A DNA stretch of 33,368 nucleotides from an uncultured Leptolyngbya sp. (GCA_937899365.1 CALBPH010000840.1:1-33368), one strand, 5' to 3'. Positions 1 through 9,611 are shown, counted from the first letter of the stretch. The notes: generated by a model not told the origin, from the letters alone. A program made the numbers and translations.

Positions 1-324
1 ATCATTCCGTGCCATCCCTAGGTCTCTGGCCCTTCTCTGGGGGTTCTAATGGGGGGTGATATCCAGCCTCTTCTGATTCAACTAATGGGAATCGCTACGG
101 TGGCTATCTTTGTGGGTGTGAGCACCCTGATAATCTGGTCCATATTGCAATATGCCTTTGGTTTACGGGTCTCTCTCCAGGCCGAATCCATAGGGCTAGA
201 TCTAAGCGAACATAGCCTTGAAGCCTATCCAGACTTCTCTCGGCGTGCATTACTACCCGATACTTTTTTCCCGTCTATAGAAAGAGACTTAATGCAATCG
301 GCAGCCCCCAAAGCTGAGCGTTAA
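1..324 (+). pseudogene. amt: Ammonium transporter (Amt), C-terminal part, apparent frameshift
   Basis: This is the last part of an Amt/MEP ammonium channel whose start lies left of the window. From about base 57 it encodes one transmembrane helix (IQLMGIATVAIFVGVSTLII) and then the cytoplasmic tail GLRVS...IGLDLSEHSLEAYPDFS. That tail closely matches the Amt C-terminal signature (GLRVS, GLD.SEH..EAY), which in the family controls gating and contacts PII (GlnK/GlnB) proteins. In the downstream frame a TAG lies at 19-21. Bases 3-56 instead read sensibly in another frame (VPSLGLWPFSGGSNGG) up to TGA at 57. Removing one G from the G6 run at 51-56 joins the two frames. The family call is firm; the frameshift could be real, a phase-variable run or a sequencing error. 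An ATG at 49 gives a 91-codon open frame, but this is not a stand-alone gene. Confidence 0.7.
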
Positions 325-410
325 TCGGCTCTTAACCTAAACTCTCATTACCACAGGGGCTTAACCAACACATTTTTAGCATCATCGAGTCTGTTTACCC
401 TGTCACTACA

Positions 411-1613
411 ATGACCCTATCAATGGCCACTAAACAGTCTGTCATTACTATTAGTGAGTTTACGGCAGCAAAACAAAGTCGTCTTTTTGGGTTGCTCAAG
501 CAAAGTCAGTTTAATGGGCAATTGCAGCTTGCGGCCCACAGTACTGAGTGGACATTTGAATTTTACATGGGGCGCTTGCTCTATGTAATGGGCGGTAAAC
601 AGCCGATGCGTCGTTGGTATCGCTATGTCAAATACTTTTGCCCTGACCTTTACGTAGAACTATCAACCCTCAAAACCGAATTAAGCAAGCTATCCAAATT
701 AGACGGCAATCAAAACTTACCCTGTTGGGAGTATCAGCTGTTAGGGTTTTGGTACAGTCAGCAAAAGATATCTCGTGAGCAAATCAGCCAAATTATTCAA
801 AGCATTCTTGTAGAGGTCTTCTTCGATATTAGTCAGACTCGCGAGGTGGTCTATCAAGTCAAACCTGAGCATAGATTATCAAACCAGCTTTTGCTTGTAA
901 ATGCTGACACCATAATCTATAAAGCTAGAATGCTTTGGCAATCTTGGCTGGATGCTAAATTAGGCGATCGATCGCCTGATTTAGCCCCGATTATTCGTCA
1001 TCCCCTAGAGCTTAAAAAACAAGTTCCCGAGCCGTTGTATCGTACCCTGACTATGATGCTCACCGGGCAACTCACCCTCAGGGATCTCAGTGCTAAGGTA
1101 AATCGTGATCTTGTCTCTCTCTCAGTGTCGCTCTTACCCCATGTTCAGCAAGGTACCGTGGAGCTGATTGATATTGATGACCTTCAGCCACCGATATCAT
1201 CCCTCAAACTATTAGATCAGTCCCCAAAAGGTCCCCTGATTGTGTGTATAGACGATAGTCCAGCAATTTGTCGGGCCCTCGAAAAAGTGTTGGGGACCGC
1301 AGATTATCAAGTTCATTGTATTCAAGATCCATTAAGGGCTATTGCCATATTGTTATCCAAAAAGCCTGATTTGATCTTTCTCGATCTTGTGATGCCTGGC
1401 ACAAATGGCTATGAACTCTGCAATCAGCTACGTCGGATATCTTCTTTTAAAGAAATCCCCATTGTAATTTTGACTGGAAATGACGGCATGATTGATCGAA
1501 TGAGGGCCAGAATGGTAGGAGCATCAGCGTTTCTAAGTAAGCCTATCAATCCGCATCAGGTTTTATCTGTTGTCGAACGACAGCTCTCTAAACAGGCATC
1601 AGTGGAACTCTAG
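411..1613 (+). CDS. PATAN-domain response regulator (PatA/PixG/PilG-like)
   Basis: A 400-residue two-part regulator. The N-terminal ~110 residues resemble the DUF4388/PATAN domain (FNGQLQL..., then FYMGRLLYVMGG), found in cyanobacterial PatA-like proteins. A helical middle region is followed by a CheY-type receiver from about residue 277: acidic pocket CIDDSP, phospho-acceptor D325 in FLDLVMP, and the conserved Lys in LSKPI. It is the first gene of the chemosensory cluster, the place PilG or PixG holds in Synechocystis type IV pilus motility operons. By family it should receive phosphate from the CheA-like kinase encoded at 5875-9159 and act on pilus motors or signalling partners. ATG at 411 is used; ATG at 423 is possible and neither has a clear Shine-Dalgarno. 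Whether the system is PilG-like or PixG-like cannot be decided here. Confidence 0.87.
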   Translation: MTLSMATKQSVITISEFTAAKQSRLFGLLKQSQFNGQLQLAAHSTEWTFEFYMGRLLYVMGGKQPMRRWYRYVKYFCPDLYVELSTLKTELSKLSKLDGNQNLPCWEYQLLGFWYSQQKISREQISQIIQSILVEVFFDISQTREVVYQVKPEHRLSNQLLLVNADTIIYKARMLWQSWLDAKLGDRSPDLAPIIRHPLELKKQVPEPLYRTLTMMLTGQLTLRDLSAKVNRDLVSLSVSLLPHVQQGTVELIDIDDLQPPISSLKLLDQSPKGPLIVCIDDSPAICRALEKVLGTADYQVHCIQDPLRAIAILLSKKPDLIFLDLVMPGTNGYELCNQLRRISSFKEIPIVILTGNDGMIDRMRARMVGASAFLSKPINPHQVLSVVERQLSKQASVEL

Positions 1614-1767
1614 AGTGGTTGAGCCCATGGGTAACACATATCGTTACTTCAATTGGAAATCGTCACTTAAGTCTTATTGATGGGAATAATGGTGACGACG
1701 TGTTCTAGGCATCCGCGATAAGGGTTTGCTCAGGCTAATTTTTTGTTTATTGGAATGGGATAAATCC

Positions 1768-2133
1768 ATGGGACTAGCATTAGTTGTTGACGATTCTAAA
1801 ACTATTCTGGAGATGCTGACTAAATGCCTAACCCAGGATGGCTTGACCGTAATGACAGCGGCCAATGGTGCCGATGCCATAGCACAGTTGAACGCTCAAA
1901 TACCTGACATCATCGTGTTAGATGTGGTGTTACCAGACCGTAGTGGATTTGAAATCTGTCGCGATCTTAAAGCAGAAGAAGCCACTAGCAGTATTCCTAT
2001 TATTATCTGTTCTACCAAGGATACTGACATGGATAAATTTTGGGGCAAAAAACAAGGAGCCGATGCCTATCTGACAAAACCGATTGATCAAGCGGAGTTA
2101 TCTAAAACAGTTAAACAGCTGATCAAGCTTTAG
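1768..2133 (+). CDS. CheY-like single-domain response regulator (PilH/PixH-like)
   Basis: A 121-residue stand-alone receiver. It has the acidic pair VVDDS near residue 8, phospho-acceptor D52 in IVLDVVLP, S82 in the Ser/Thr switch position (ICSTKD) and K104 in YLTKPID, so all residues needed for phosphorylation are present. The open frame runs back to a TTG at 1726, but the domain starts right at ATG 1768 (MGLALVVDDS), so that start is chosen. It is the second gene of the cluster. As a CheY-type shuttle it is expected to be phosphorylated by the CheA-REC hybrid kinase and to tune pilus extension or retraction. It lies about 150 bp after the PATAN regulator on the same strand. Confidence 0.9.
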   Translation: MGLALVVDDSKTILEMLTKCLTQDGLTVMTAANGADAIAQLNAQIPDIIVLDVVLPDRSGFEICRDLKAEEATSSIPIIICSTKDTDMDKFWGKKQGADAYLTKPIDQAELSKTVKQLIKL

Positions 2134-2308
2134 CATCAGTTAGTAAGGGATAAGGATTGTATAAGATCCAAGAATTGCATCTGCAGGGGCGTTCCATGGA
2201 ACACCTGTACGGCAAGAAGTAGGGCTTAATTAAATTCTCAATCCTAAGTTTACTCTAAACCGTCTTTCACTCCCGGAATAGTCTTGGACTAATGAGCCAT
2301 TAGAAACC

Positions 2309-2812
2309 ATGCAATTGTCCCCACAGGAACTACCTCAGACGTCAGTGATGACGCAGTTTCTAAAATTTAGTTTATCAGCCGACATGACAGCGTTGTTGCC
2401 AGTCGAGCAATTGGTGGCGGTGCTAAAAGTTGAAGCCGCAAAAATTACGGCCATGCCCCATTTACCGCCTTGGGTCATGGGGATTTATAACTGGCGCGGA
2501 GAGGTCCTGTGGATTATAGATACCGCAAATTTGCTAGGAGTATCATCACGGCAGCAGCAACCCATCTTATCCACTCACTACGATGTTTTGCTATTAGAGC
2601 AACGCTCTGTAGAGACAGCTGAAAGATATCATCTAGGGTTATGGGTCAAACAGGTAGAAAGCATAGAACTGTTGTCCCTAGATGATATTCAGTCTCCAAC
2701 TGTTGTATCTGAAGCATTAGTGCCATTTTTACGGGGCTATTGGTTGAACTCTACTGGTGAGATTCTCACCCTCCTTGATGGTCCAGCAATATTTGACCAC
2801 ATGCCAGCCTAG
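2309..2812 (+). CDS. CheW-like adaptor protein (PilI/PixI-like)
   Basis: A 167-residue CheW-domain protein. Typical features are the two SH3-like halves, the LLPVEQLVAVLKVE strand pair and the segment PPWVMGIYNWRGEVLWIID, which corresponds to the highly conserved G..N.RG..+P..D stretch of CheW. Such proteins bridge MCP receptors and the CheA kinase at the inner membrane. It sits between the CheY-like gene and the MCP gene, matching pilI/pixI. The 175-bp gap before it holds no other gene that I can see. ATG at 2309 is taken as the start; ATG at 2348 would remove a short non-conserved leader. Confidence 0.88.
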   Translation: MQLSPQELPQTSVMTQFLKFSLSADMTALLPVEQLVAVLKVEAAKITAMPHLPPWVMGIYNWRGEVLWIIDTANLLGVSSRQQQPILSTHYDVLLLEQRSVETAERYHLGLWVKQVESIELLSLDDIQSPTVVSEALVPFLRGYWLNSTGEILTLLDGPAIFDHMPA

Positions 2813-2869
2813 TCCCCCCTATTCGATTTGTGCCGTTGCTGATTCAAGGAATACACCGGTCTGTAAGAC

Positions 2870-5827
2870 ATGCCCTACGCCAGCATCTTGCAGATAAAGC
2901 CATCCCAAAGCGAAGCAACGCCCGATTTATTCTCTGGATTTGAGGTATTTTCCATGACGCTAAGCACACCAAAACAGTCTGACAGTAAGGGTAATCGTCC
3001 TAACAAAACGTTGGCTGAGACAATGCAGTCTGATGATTTATTAGCTAGTTTGGTCACCAAGTCTCCACTCGAGATGGCGGCACGCCCATCAACCCAAGCA
3101 GCTCCACGCCAAGGCAACCTGAAAACTTGGTGGCAGAACATGGGGTTAAGAACGAAGGCCTCCTTGCTGGCAATACTGTTAGGAACGCTACCGGTGGTAG
3201 GAGTGGGAGCAATTGCCTATAGTATTGCCAACCAAGGGACATTAGAAAAGTTGGAAGAACAAGAACAGGTCCGTGTGAGCGATTTGCAGTTAGTTGTAGA
3301 TCTCTTTATGCAGGATCGCTATTCGGATATTCAATTTTTAGCTAGCTTAAATATTTTTACTGATCCAACATTACGGGGAACCGTTACGGCCCAAAAGAAA
3401 GCCAAGACCCTCGATCAAATGATGGCTTCCTATGACGGTATCTACAGCAGCATTGCTTTTTTTGATCTTTACGGTAATCCGCTTGCCCAGACATCTCAAG
3501 GAAAAAAGCTGACCAATCATATTGATCGATCTTATATTCAAGCCGCCAAGGCAGCGAATGGACCTATCCTGAGTCAGCCACTAATTTCCACCACCTCTGG
3601 AGAATTTAGCATCTATTCGGCATCTGTGGTGAAGGACCAAGTAACTGGACAGCCCGTGGGCTATGTGCGGGCCCGTATTCCGGTTGAGGCTTTACAAGCA
3701 GTCCTCAGCAGCTTTGGTAATGACGGTAACGAGTATTATTTAGCCAGTGAATCTGGAGATGTATTTCTTTCTCCGGCAGCTGGCTATATTATTCCTATTA
3801 ATTCAGCAGGCCAACCTGTGGAATTATCCACCGCTGAGGACATTGAGATTTTGACCCTAGCTGACATTTTTCCTGATATTGCCGGTGTTGTTCGGGGTGA
3901 ACAGGGTGCAGCGGTAAAAGCAAAAAATGTTTTAACCGGCAAACAAGAAGTGGTGGGGTTTTCCCCTTGGACGTCTTTTGATGATGGGCTCCCTGATTTG
4001 AACTGGAGTGCTGTAACGTCAGTAGATCTATCGTTATTAAAGGCAACGCAACGGCGATTATTTTTTGCGATCGCACTAGGAACATTAACAGCAGCAGGCG
4101 TGGCCACTGGTTTAGCTATTTGGTCAACCCGTCGCTTCACACAGCCAATCTTACAAGCTGCTGACGCAGTCAATAAAATTGGTAAAGGAGACTTACGTAC
4201 CCGGTTAGAGATAGTTGGCCAAGATGAGATCGCCCAGTTGGGCAGTAACATCAACCAAATGGCGGCACAGCTCAAACAGTTTAACAATGAGCAACAAACG
4301 ACCGCACAACAGTCAAAGCTATTAGCTTCGGCCACCACAATTACCGGCGATTTAGAGAGTGAAAATAATCAGACCCAGCTAAATCTCTTTGTTGAGCAGG
4401 TGCGTACTTTCCTAAGGTCTGATCGTGTAGCACTCTATCGCATAGACGGCGATCAAGTATTAGGACAAAATGAGTCGATCACCGCTGAGCAATCTAGCAT
4501 TTTTGATGAAACTGTGCCCCGTCTGCTCATTTCTCAAACTGAAATTGAGAACTATACCAACGGTCAGTTGTTAATTGCCGATGATATAGCCATTGCCGAC
4601 TTATCTGACGCTCTACGTCAGAGATGGCAGACGCTCCAGGTTAAATCTGCGTTGGTCATTCCAGTCGTTAACCAAGACAGATTATTTGGGTTATTGACAA
4701 TTCACCATGCCCAAGGACTACACATATGGACAGCTCCAGAGATCAGCTTCTGTAGCCAACTGGGCCGCCAGCTAGGCGTATTAATGACGGTACAGCAGTT
4801 CTCTACACTAGCAACAGAACAGAAAGCGTTAAAGGAGAGCCTCCAAAAACGAGCCCTAGAGCTAATGTTAGAAGTGGACCCAGTCAGTCAAGGCGACTTG
4901 ACCGTGAGGGCCCAGGTAACTGCCGATGAAATAGGCACTATTGCTGATTCCTACAATGCCACCATTTCAAGTTTGAAAAAAATTGTCGGTCAAGTTCAGA
5001 TGGCGTCACAGCAGGTCACAATCACCGCCAGTCAAAACGAATCTTCTGTACAAGACCTCTCGGTCGCAGCCCAACAGCAAACCCAAGAAATTACTGTCGC
5101 CCTTGAGCAGTTAGACCAAGTAGTGGAGTCCATTCGAGCGGTCGCGACCAACGCCGATCAGGCTGAGGCTATTGTAAAACAAACAACAGCGACGGTAGCC
5201 TCAAGCGATGCGGCCATGGACCGGACCGTAGAAGGTATTATTGCCATTCGGGAAACAGTCGCTGTAACAGCTAAAAAGGTAAAGCGGCTGGGCGAATCGT
5301 CCCAAAAGATTTCCGGCGTAGTTAATCTGATTAATGAATTTGCAGCCCAAACCAACCTATTGGCCCTAAACGCATCCATTGAGGCGGCCCGTGCCGGTGA
5401 AGAGGGAAGAGGATTTGCCGTAGTTGCAGATGAGGTACGTTCGCTAGCACGGCAGTCGGCGGAAGCAACTACAGAGATTGAGAATCTGGTGGCTGAAATT
5501 CAAGCAGAAACCAATGAAGTCGTGGAAGCCATGGAATTAGGGACCGAGCAGGTAGTGGTGGGCACACAGCTAGTCGATGAGACTCGTGAAAGCTTGAATA
5601 GCATTGCCCAAGTTACAACTGAAATGAAGAGCCTGGTGAACTCAATCACCCAAGCGACCCTGTCCCAGTCTGAAAGCTCTGAAAGTGTCACTAGCGTCAT
5701 GAAAGATGTGGCCAATATTGCTCAGAAGACATCGTCTGATGCCAATAAAGTGTCCACATCCTTTAGGGATTTGCTAGAAATCTCCCAGACACTCCTGGAG
5801 AGTGTGAGCCAGTTTAAGGTGAGCTAG
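2870..5827 (+). CDS. Methyl-accepting chemotaxis protein with dCache, HAMP and GAF domains (PilJ-like)
   Basis: A 985-residue transducer. Order seen: a polar N-terminal tail (1-90), transmembrane helix about 97-119, a dCache-like periplasmic sensor about 130-390, a second helix about 396-418, HAMP about 419-472, GAF about 485-640, a second HAMP-like segment about 655-705, then a long coiled-coil signalling domain. The hairpin tip QTNLLALNASIEAARAGEE (about 827-845), which contacts CheA and CheW, is intact. The GAF domain has the RVALYRI and ALVIPV strands of cyanobacterial phytochrome-like GAFs but lacks the Cys-His bilin attachment motif; its only Cys is in SFCSQ. It is therefore unlikely to bind a covalent bilin as PixJ does, and fits PilJ better. 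It lies directly upstream of the CheA gene. Confidence 0.92.
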   Translation: MPYASILQIKPSQSEATPDLFSGFEVFSMTLSTPKQSDSKGNRPNKTLAETMQSDDLLASLVTKSPLEMAARPSTQAAPRQGNLKTWWQNMGLRTKASLLAILLGTLPVVGVGAIAYSIANQGTLEKLEEQEQVRVSDLQLVVDLFMQDRYSDIQFLASLNIFTDPTLRGTVTAQKKAKTLDQMMASYDGIYSSIAFFDLYGNPLAQTSQGKKLTNHIDRSYIQAAKAANGPILSQPLISTTSGEFSIYSASVVKDQVTGQPVGYVRARIPVEALQAVLSSFGNDGNEYYLASESGDVFLSPAAGYIIPINSAGQPVELSTAEDIEILTLADIFPDIAGVVRGEQGAAVKAKNVLTGKQEVVGFSPWTSFDDGLPDLNWSAVTSVDLSLLKATQRRLFFAIALGTLTAAGVATGLAIWSTRRFTQPILQAADAVNKIGKGDLRTRLEIVGQDEIAQLGSNINQMAAQLKQFNNEQQTTAQQSKLLASATTITGDLESENNQTQLNLFVEQVRTFLRSDRVALYRIDGDQVLGQNESITAEQSSIFDETVPRLLISQTEIENYTNGQLLIADDIAIADLSDALRQRWQTLQVKSALVIPVVNQDRLFGLLTIHHAQGLHIWTAPEISFCSQLGRQLGVLMTVQQFSTLATEQKALKESLQKRALELMLEVDPVSQGDLTVRAQVTADEIGTIADSYNATISSLKKIVGQVQMASQQVTITASQNESSVQDLSVAAQQQTQEITVALEQLDQVVESIRAVATNADQAEAIVKQTTATVASSDAAMDRTVEGIIAIRETVAVTAKKVKRLGESSQKISGVVNLINEFAAQTNLLALNASIEAARAGEEGRGFAVVADEVRSLARQSAEATTEIENLVAEIQAETNEVVEAMELGTEQVVVGTQLVDETRESLNSIAQVTTEMKSLVNSITQATLSQSESSESVTSVMKDVANIAQKTSSDANKVSTSFRDLLEISQTLLESVSQFKVS

Positions 5828-5874
5828 GCCAACACCATGTTGTTTGAACCCTTGACATCAATGGCTAACCTGTC

Positions 5875-8800
5875 ATGACCATCGACCCCAATATTCGCGA
5901 TCAGGCCTACCAATTTTTTATTGAAGAAGCGTCTGAACTGTTAGACATTATTGAGACTGGACTGCTCAATCTGCGACCAGAGGTGACTGTGCCCAAGGTC
6001 CATGAGATTATGCGAGCGGCTCACTCTATTAAGGGAGGGGCGGCCAGTGTTGATTTAGATACGATTAAAACCATTGCCCATCGCTTAGAAGATGCATTTA
6101 AGGCGTTATACAGCGATGCGGTGATTGTCGATGCGGAGCTGGAAACTCTGCTGCTGCGCGCCTACGATTGCCTACGTCATCCCCTGCAGTCGCAAATCGA
6201 CACGGGCACCTTTAATGAAACACAAGCCCTAGCCGCATTTGAACTGATCTTTAGCGAGCTAGAAAACCGCCTGGGTCCCGCCTTGGATGCCACCGATAGC
6301 TTTATGCCCAGTGCCGTTGATCTGGGAGTAGATATTGTCGCCTCAATTTTTGAGGTGGATGTGGCGGAGGTATTGACACGATTACAATATATTTTAGCGA
6401 ATCCCCATCACTATGAGTGTGGCGAAGAGCTACAAATACAGATTGAGATATTAACTGGGTTTGCAGAGCTAATAGAACTGTCAGGATTTACCGCGATCAT
6501 GACCACGGCTCAGACAGCAGCAGCTCAGCATTTGAATCAGCCATTACCGGTTATTGAGCAGGTGCTGAAGGATGTGGATAATGCTCGCACGGCGATTCTC
6601 GATGGTGCGAGGGAAAGTCTTGATGGGCCCTCTGATAGTTTACTAGCCATGGCTAGTGGTCCCATAGCTGGGCCTGATGGGGCTACTTACAGCGACGCGT
6701 CTGTTTCTAGACAAATTGATGACTTTGATTTGGCAGATTTGGATCTCGACGCCTTAGATGAATCAGCCAACTATGGCATAGCTCCGACCCTAGATCCATT
6801 AGATACTGCCACTAACAAGGTTTCTAGCCTAGAGGAAATCTGGTCAATAGAGGCTGTAGAATTCCCCTCAGTGGAAAAGTTAGATGATGAGATCGGCTCA
6901 GGCTCTCATCCTACTGATGTTCAGGCTCTAGAAGATATTTGGGGTAATGCGGAGGAGACAGCTGCAACATTAGATGTTGAAGTGACTGATGCTGCAACAC
7001 TAGATGTTGAAGTGACTGATTTTGAAGCTGTGATGGCAGAATCCTCTCCAGCTCCATTAATAGAGCATTGGTCTGACCTTCCATCTCCTGAGTCAGAGGT
7101 AGCAGCGGATATTGACGATGGGTCTGAGATTCTCAATTTAGAATTGCCAAAGATCGCAAAAGACAGTCCCAATACTGTTGATTCGGCCATTAACTTTATT
7201 GGTGATGTCTATAACTCTCTGCCAAGACTGCCAACGGAGACTATCCCTGCGACTGTTGCCCCCACACCTAATATCCCTCAACCCGTACTTGAATCCAATC
7301 CGAAGCCAAGACTCTCTGCTAAAGTTTCGCTGGACCGTCTAGAGCGGATGGATAATTTGGTGGGAGAGTTATCCATTAACCGCAACAGTCTGTCGCTACA
7401 GAATGATCAGTTTCAACGTACGGTTCGCCGCCTGGGGCAACGTTTTTTATCATTTCGCACCATTGTCAAACAGCTACAAAGTTTGTCTGATCAAATCTTG
7501 ATCGCTCCCGAACGAACGATGGCTGGAACATCTTCTAATCTGACTAAAACCGCTTTTGACTCTCTAGAAATGGACAGTTATGGCGAAGTTAATTTATTGC
7601 TAGAAGAAATATTAGAAGACGTATTTCAGTTAGCAGAGTCAATCGATGACGTCGGGTTGTTTGCGGGACAGTCAAATCAGCTATTAGAACATCAACGCCG
7701 CACGCTGACCCAACTGAGGGACGAGCTGATGTGGTCACGAATGGTGCCTTTAGATCGAGTATTAAAGCGATTTCCTCGAGTCATCCGAGAGCTGGCAACA
7801 ACCTATCAAAAACCAGTTCAACTCAAGTTAACAGGCACAGAGGTTTTAGTTGATCGAGTCATGCTCGAAAAACTCTATGATCCGTTATTACATCTGTTGC
7901 GTAATGCGTTTTCCCATGGCATTGAGGCAACTGACAAGCGGCGCGCCTTAGATAAACCTGCAGAGGGGACCATCGAGATTCGTGCTTATCACCGGGGCAA
8001 CTACACGGTCATTGACATTAGCGATGATGGCCAAGGAATAGATATCAACAGGATTGCCCAGCGAGCTGTCGAAGTACAGTTGCGTTCGCCAGAGCAGCTA
8101 GCAGCTATGTCGAAACAGCAAATTCAGCAGCTCATCTTTGAACCAGGGTTCTCAACCGCAAGTCAGGTCAGTGAACTCTCAGGGCGTGGAGTGGGACTTG
8201 ATGTTGTCAAAGAGAGTTTACACGCTTTTAATGGCAAGATATTGCTCACAACACGTCCGGCACAAGGCACCCTATTCTCTCTTAAAATCCCCCTCACATT
8301 AACCCTAACAAAGCTGATAGTCGGGAGTATTGGCACAACGGCGGTAGCCCTTGCCTCCGACAGTATTGAGGAAATTTTAAGGCCCCATGAGCGCCAACTA
8401 AAATACGCTAACGGCAAACAATTTCTCCATTGGAGAGAACAGCTCATCCCAGTTTATGATTTGGCTGAGCATCTCAGTTATCACTGTCAGGTCCCAGAAC
8501 AACTGCCGCAGGAGCTGCAGGGGAGAGATAGGGTTCAGGGTCAAAACACAATGCTAATTGTTCAGCAGGGACAGGGGCAGATAGCGCTGGGTTTAGAACA
8601 GATTGTAACTGAACAAGAGCTGGTGATTAAACCTCTGGGTAGGGCTGTGGCTGCACCGAGCTATGTTAATGGCTGCACCGTGTTAGCCGATGGTAGCCTG
8701 GTGCCCGTGATTGATGGCGCGGCATTGGTGCAGTTTGAGGCTGGCACACCAATGCCAGTCCCTATGCAGTCTCCACCCCCACGGGCTCAAACTCTGATGA

Positions 8801-9159
8801 TTATTGATGATTCATCTGCACTACGCCGAACCTTAGCCCTAACCCTGGGTAAGGCTGGATACCAGGTGCTACAGGCTAAGGATGGCCGCGATGCAGTAGA
8901 ACAACTACAGCGAGGAGCCTTACCAAATCTGATCATCTGTGATGTGGAAATGCCTCGCCTAAACGGATTTGAATTTCTGAGTCAGCGACGGGCTAATGCG
9001 GCTTGGGCTGAGATTCCAACAGTGATGCTGACATCTCGGGGAAATCATAAACATCAAACCCTAGCCAAACATTTGGGAGCCACTGACTATTTTACAAAAC
9101 CCTACATAGAGAAGGAATTTGTAGGTGCGATCGCAACTCTTCTACAGCAACAGCCATGA
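5875..9159 (+). CDS. CheA-type hybrid histidine kinase with C-terminal receiver (PilL/PixL-like)
   Basis: A 1094-residue kinase. It starts with an HPt domain (phospho-acceptor H50 in RAAHSIKGGA), followed by a second helical stretch that may be a degenerate HPt, and an acidic, repetitive linker about 255-455. A dimerisation helix follows (about 470), then the GHKL ATPase with N-box N677 (RNAFSHGIE), G1 box DDGQGID and G2 box GRGVGLDVV, a CheW-like regulatory domain about 815-960, and a receiver with D1023 in IICDVEMP and Lys in FTKPY. This architecture is typical of cyanobacterial PilL/PixL. It should phosphorylate the cluster's two receivers and its own. Its TGA overlaps the ATG of the next CheW-like gene by 4 bp (ATGA, 9156-9159), suggesting translational coupling. 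Confidence 0.93.
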   Translation: MTIDPNIRDQAYQFFIEEASELLDIIETGLLNLRPEVTVPKVHEIMRAAHSIKGGAASVDLDTIKTIAHRLEDAFKALYSDAVIVDAELETLLLRAYDCLRHPLQSQIDTGTFNETQALAAFELIFSELENRLGPALDATDSFMPSAVDLGVDIVASIFEVDVAEVLTRLQYILANPHHYECGEELQIQIEILTGFAELIELSGFTAIMTTAQTAAAQHLNQPLPVIEQVLKDVDNARTAILDGARESLDGPSDSLLAMASGPIAGPDGATYSDASVSRQIDDFDLADLDLDALDESANYGIAPTLDPLDTATNKVSSLEEIWSIEAVEFPSVEKLDDEIGSGSHPTDVQALEDIWGNAEETAATLDVEVTDAATLDVEVTDFEAVMAESSPAPLIEHWSDLPSPESEVAADIDDGSEILNLELPKIAKDSPNTVDSAINFIGDVYNSLPRLPTETIPATVAPTPNIPQPVLESNPKPRLSAKVSLDRLERMDNLVGELSINRNSLSLQNDQFQRTVRRLGQRFLSFRTIVKQLQSLSDQILIAPERTMAGTSSNLTKTAFDSLEMDSYGEVNLLLEEILEDVFQLAESIDDVGLFAGQSNQLLEHQRRTLTQLRDELMWSRMVPLDRVLKRFPRVIRELATTYQKPVQLKLTGTEVLVDRVMLEKLYDPLLHLLRNAFSHGIEATDKRRALDKPAEGTIEIRAYHRGNYTVIDISDDGQGIDINRIAQRAVEVQLRSPEQLAAMSKQQIQQLIFEPGFSTASQVSELSGRGVGLDVVKESLHAFNGKILLTTRPAQGTLFSLKIPLTLTLTKLIVGSIGTTAVALASDSIEEILRPHERQLKYANGKQFLHWREQLIPVYDLAEHLSYHCQVPEQLPQELQGRDRVQGQNTMLIVQQGQGQIALGLEQIVTEQELVIKPLGRAVAAPSYVNGCTVLADGSLVPVIDGAALVQFEAGTPMPVPMQSPPPRAQTLMIIDDSSALRRTLALTLGKAGYQVLQAKDGRDAVEQLQRGALPNLIICDVEMPRLNGFEFLSQRRANAAWAEIPTVMLTSRGNHKHQTLAKHLGATDYFTKPYIEKEFVGAIATLLQQQP
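6961..7020 (+). repeat. 30-bp tandem duplication inside the CheA linker
   Basis: Two head-to-tail 30-bp units, 6961-6990 and 6991-7020, differ at one base. Each encodes AATLDVEVTD in the acidic linker between the HPt region and the kinase core. The near identity shows a recent in-frame duplication in a region under weak constraint. Confidence 0.9.
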
Positions 9160-9611
9160 CTATCCGTCCTCCTGCCACGGCCGCTGACACCCTGAGACTG
9201 ATTACAATGCACCTCGGGAAATTAACCCTTGGTTGTCGAATTGAGACGGTCTATAAAGTTGTCAAGCAGTCTCAGATCTACAGCAGTGGGTTGGGACACA
9301 CAGGGTTGACCCACATAGATGGTCATGCAGCCATGGTGGTTGATTTACATCACAAGCTTTTCAACGTACCCACCACTGATAAACAAGGCTACTTTGTCAT
9401 TATCAAACCCCAGACAGCGGATCTAGTAGCGATTCCAGTGGCGACATCCCCAAACCTGATGGATGTACATCGAGAACAAGTCTGAGTTTTACCAGACGCT
9501 TATCGCCAGTCTGACACCCTGACTATTGCTAGCCATGTAGCCGTTGTTTCCCATGGGAATAAGCCTCTGACAGTGTTTGTTCTAGACGAAAATGCGTTGA
9601 TCTACAAGTAA
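9156..9611 (+). pseudogene. CheW-like protein, interrupted by an in-frame TGA
   Basis: Small CheW-like protein at the end of the chemosensory operon, starting at the ATG that overlaps the cheA stop. The first 109 codons (LGKLTLGCRIETVYKVV...GLTHIDGHAAMVVDLHHKLF) look like a CheW fold and end at TGA 9483-9485. The same frame continues for 41 more codons with family-like sequence (VLPDAYRQSDTLTIASHVAV, then ...LTVFVLDENALIYK) to TAA at 9609. The full length of about 151 residues is normal for a CheW-type protein. The stop sits in HREQV*VLPDAYR, where an Arg would be usual (CGA to TGA is one transition). It may be a pseudogene, a readthrough product or a sequence error. The truncated form would lack the last beta strands. 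Confidence 0.75.

Noticed and set aside
3784..4338. 184-codon minus-strand frame inside the MCP gene
   Set aside because: It is antisense to a clear dCache/HAMP coding region and its composition is that of a shadow frame.
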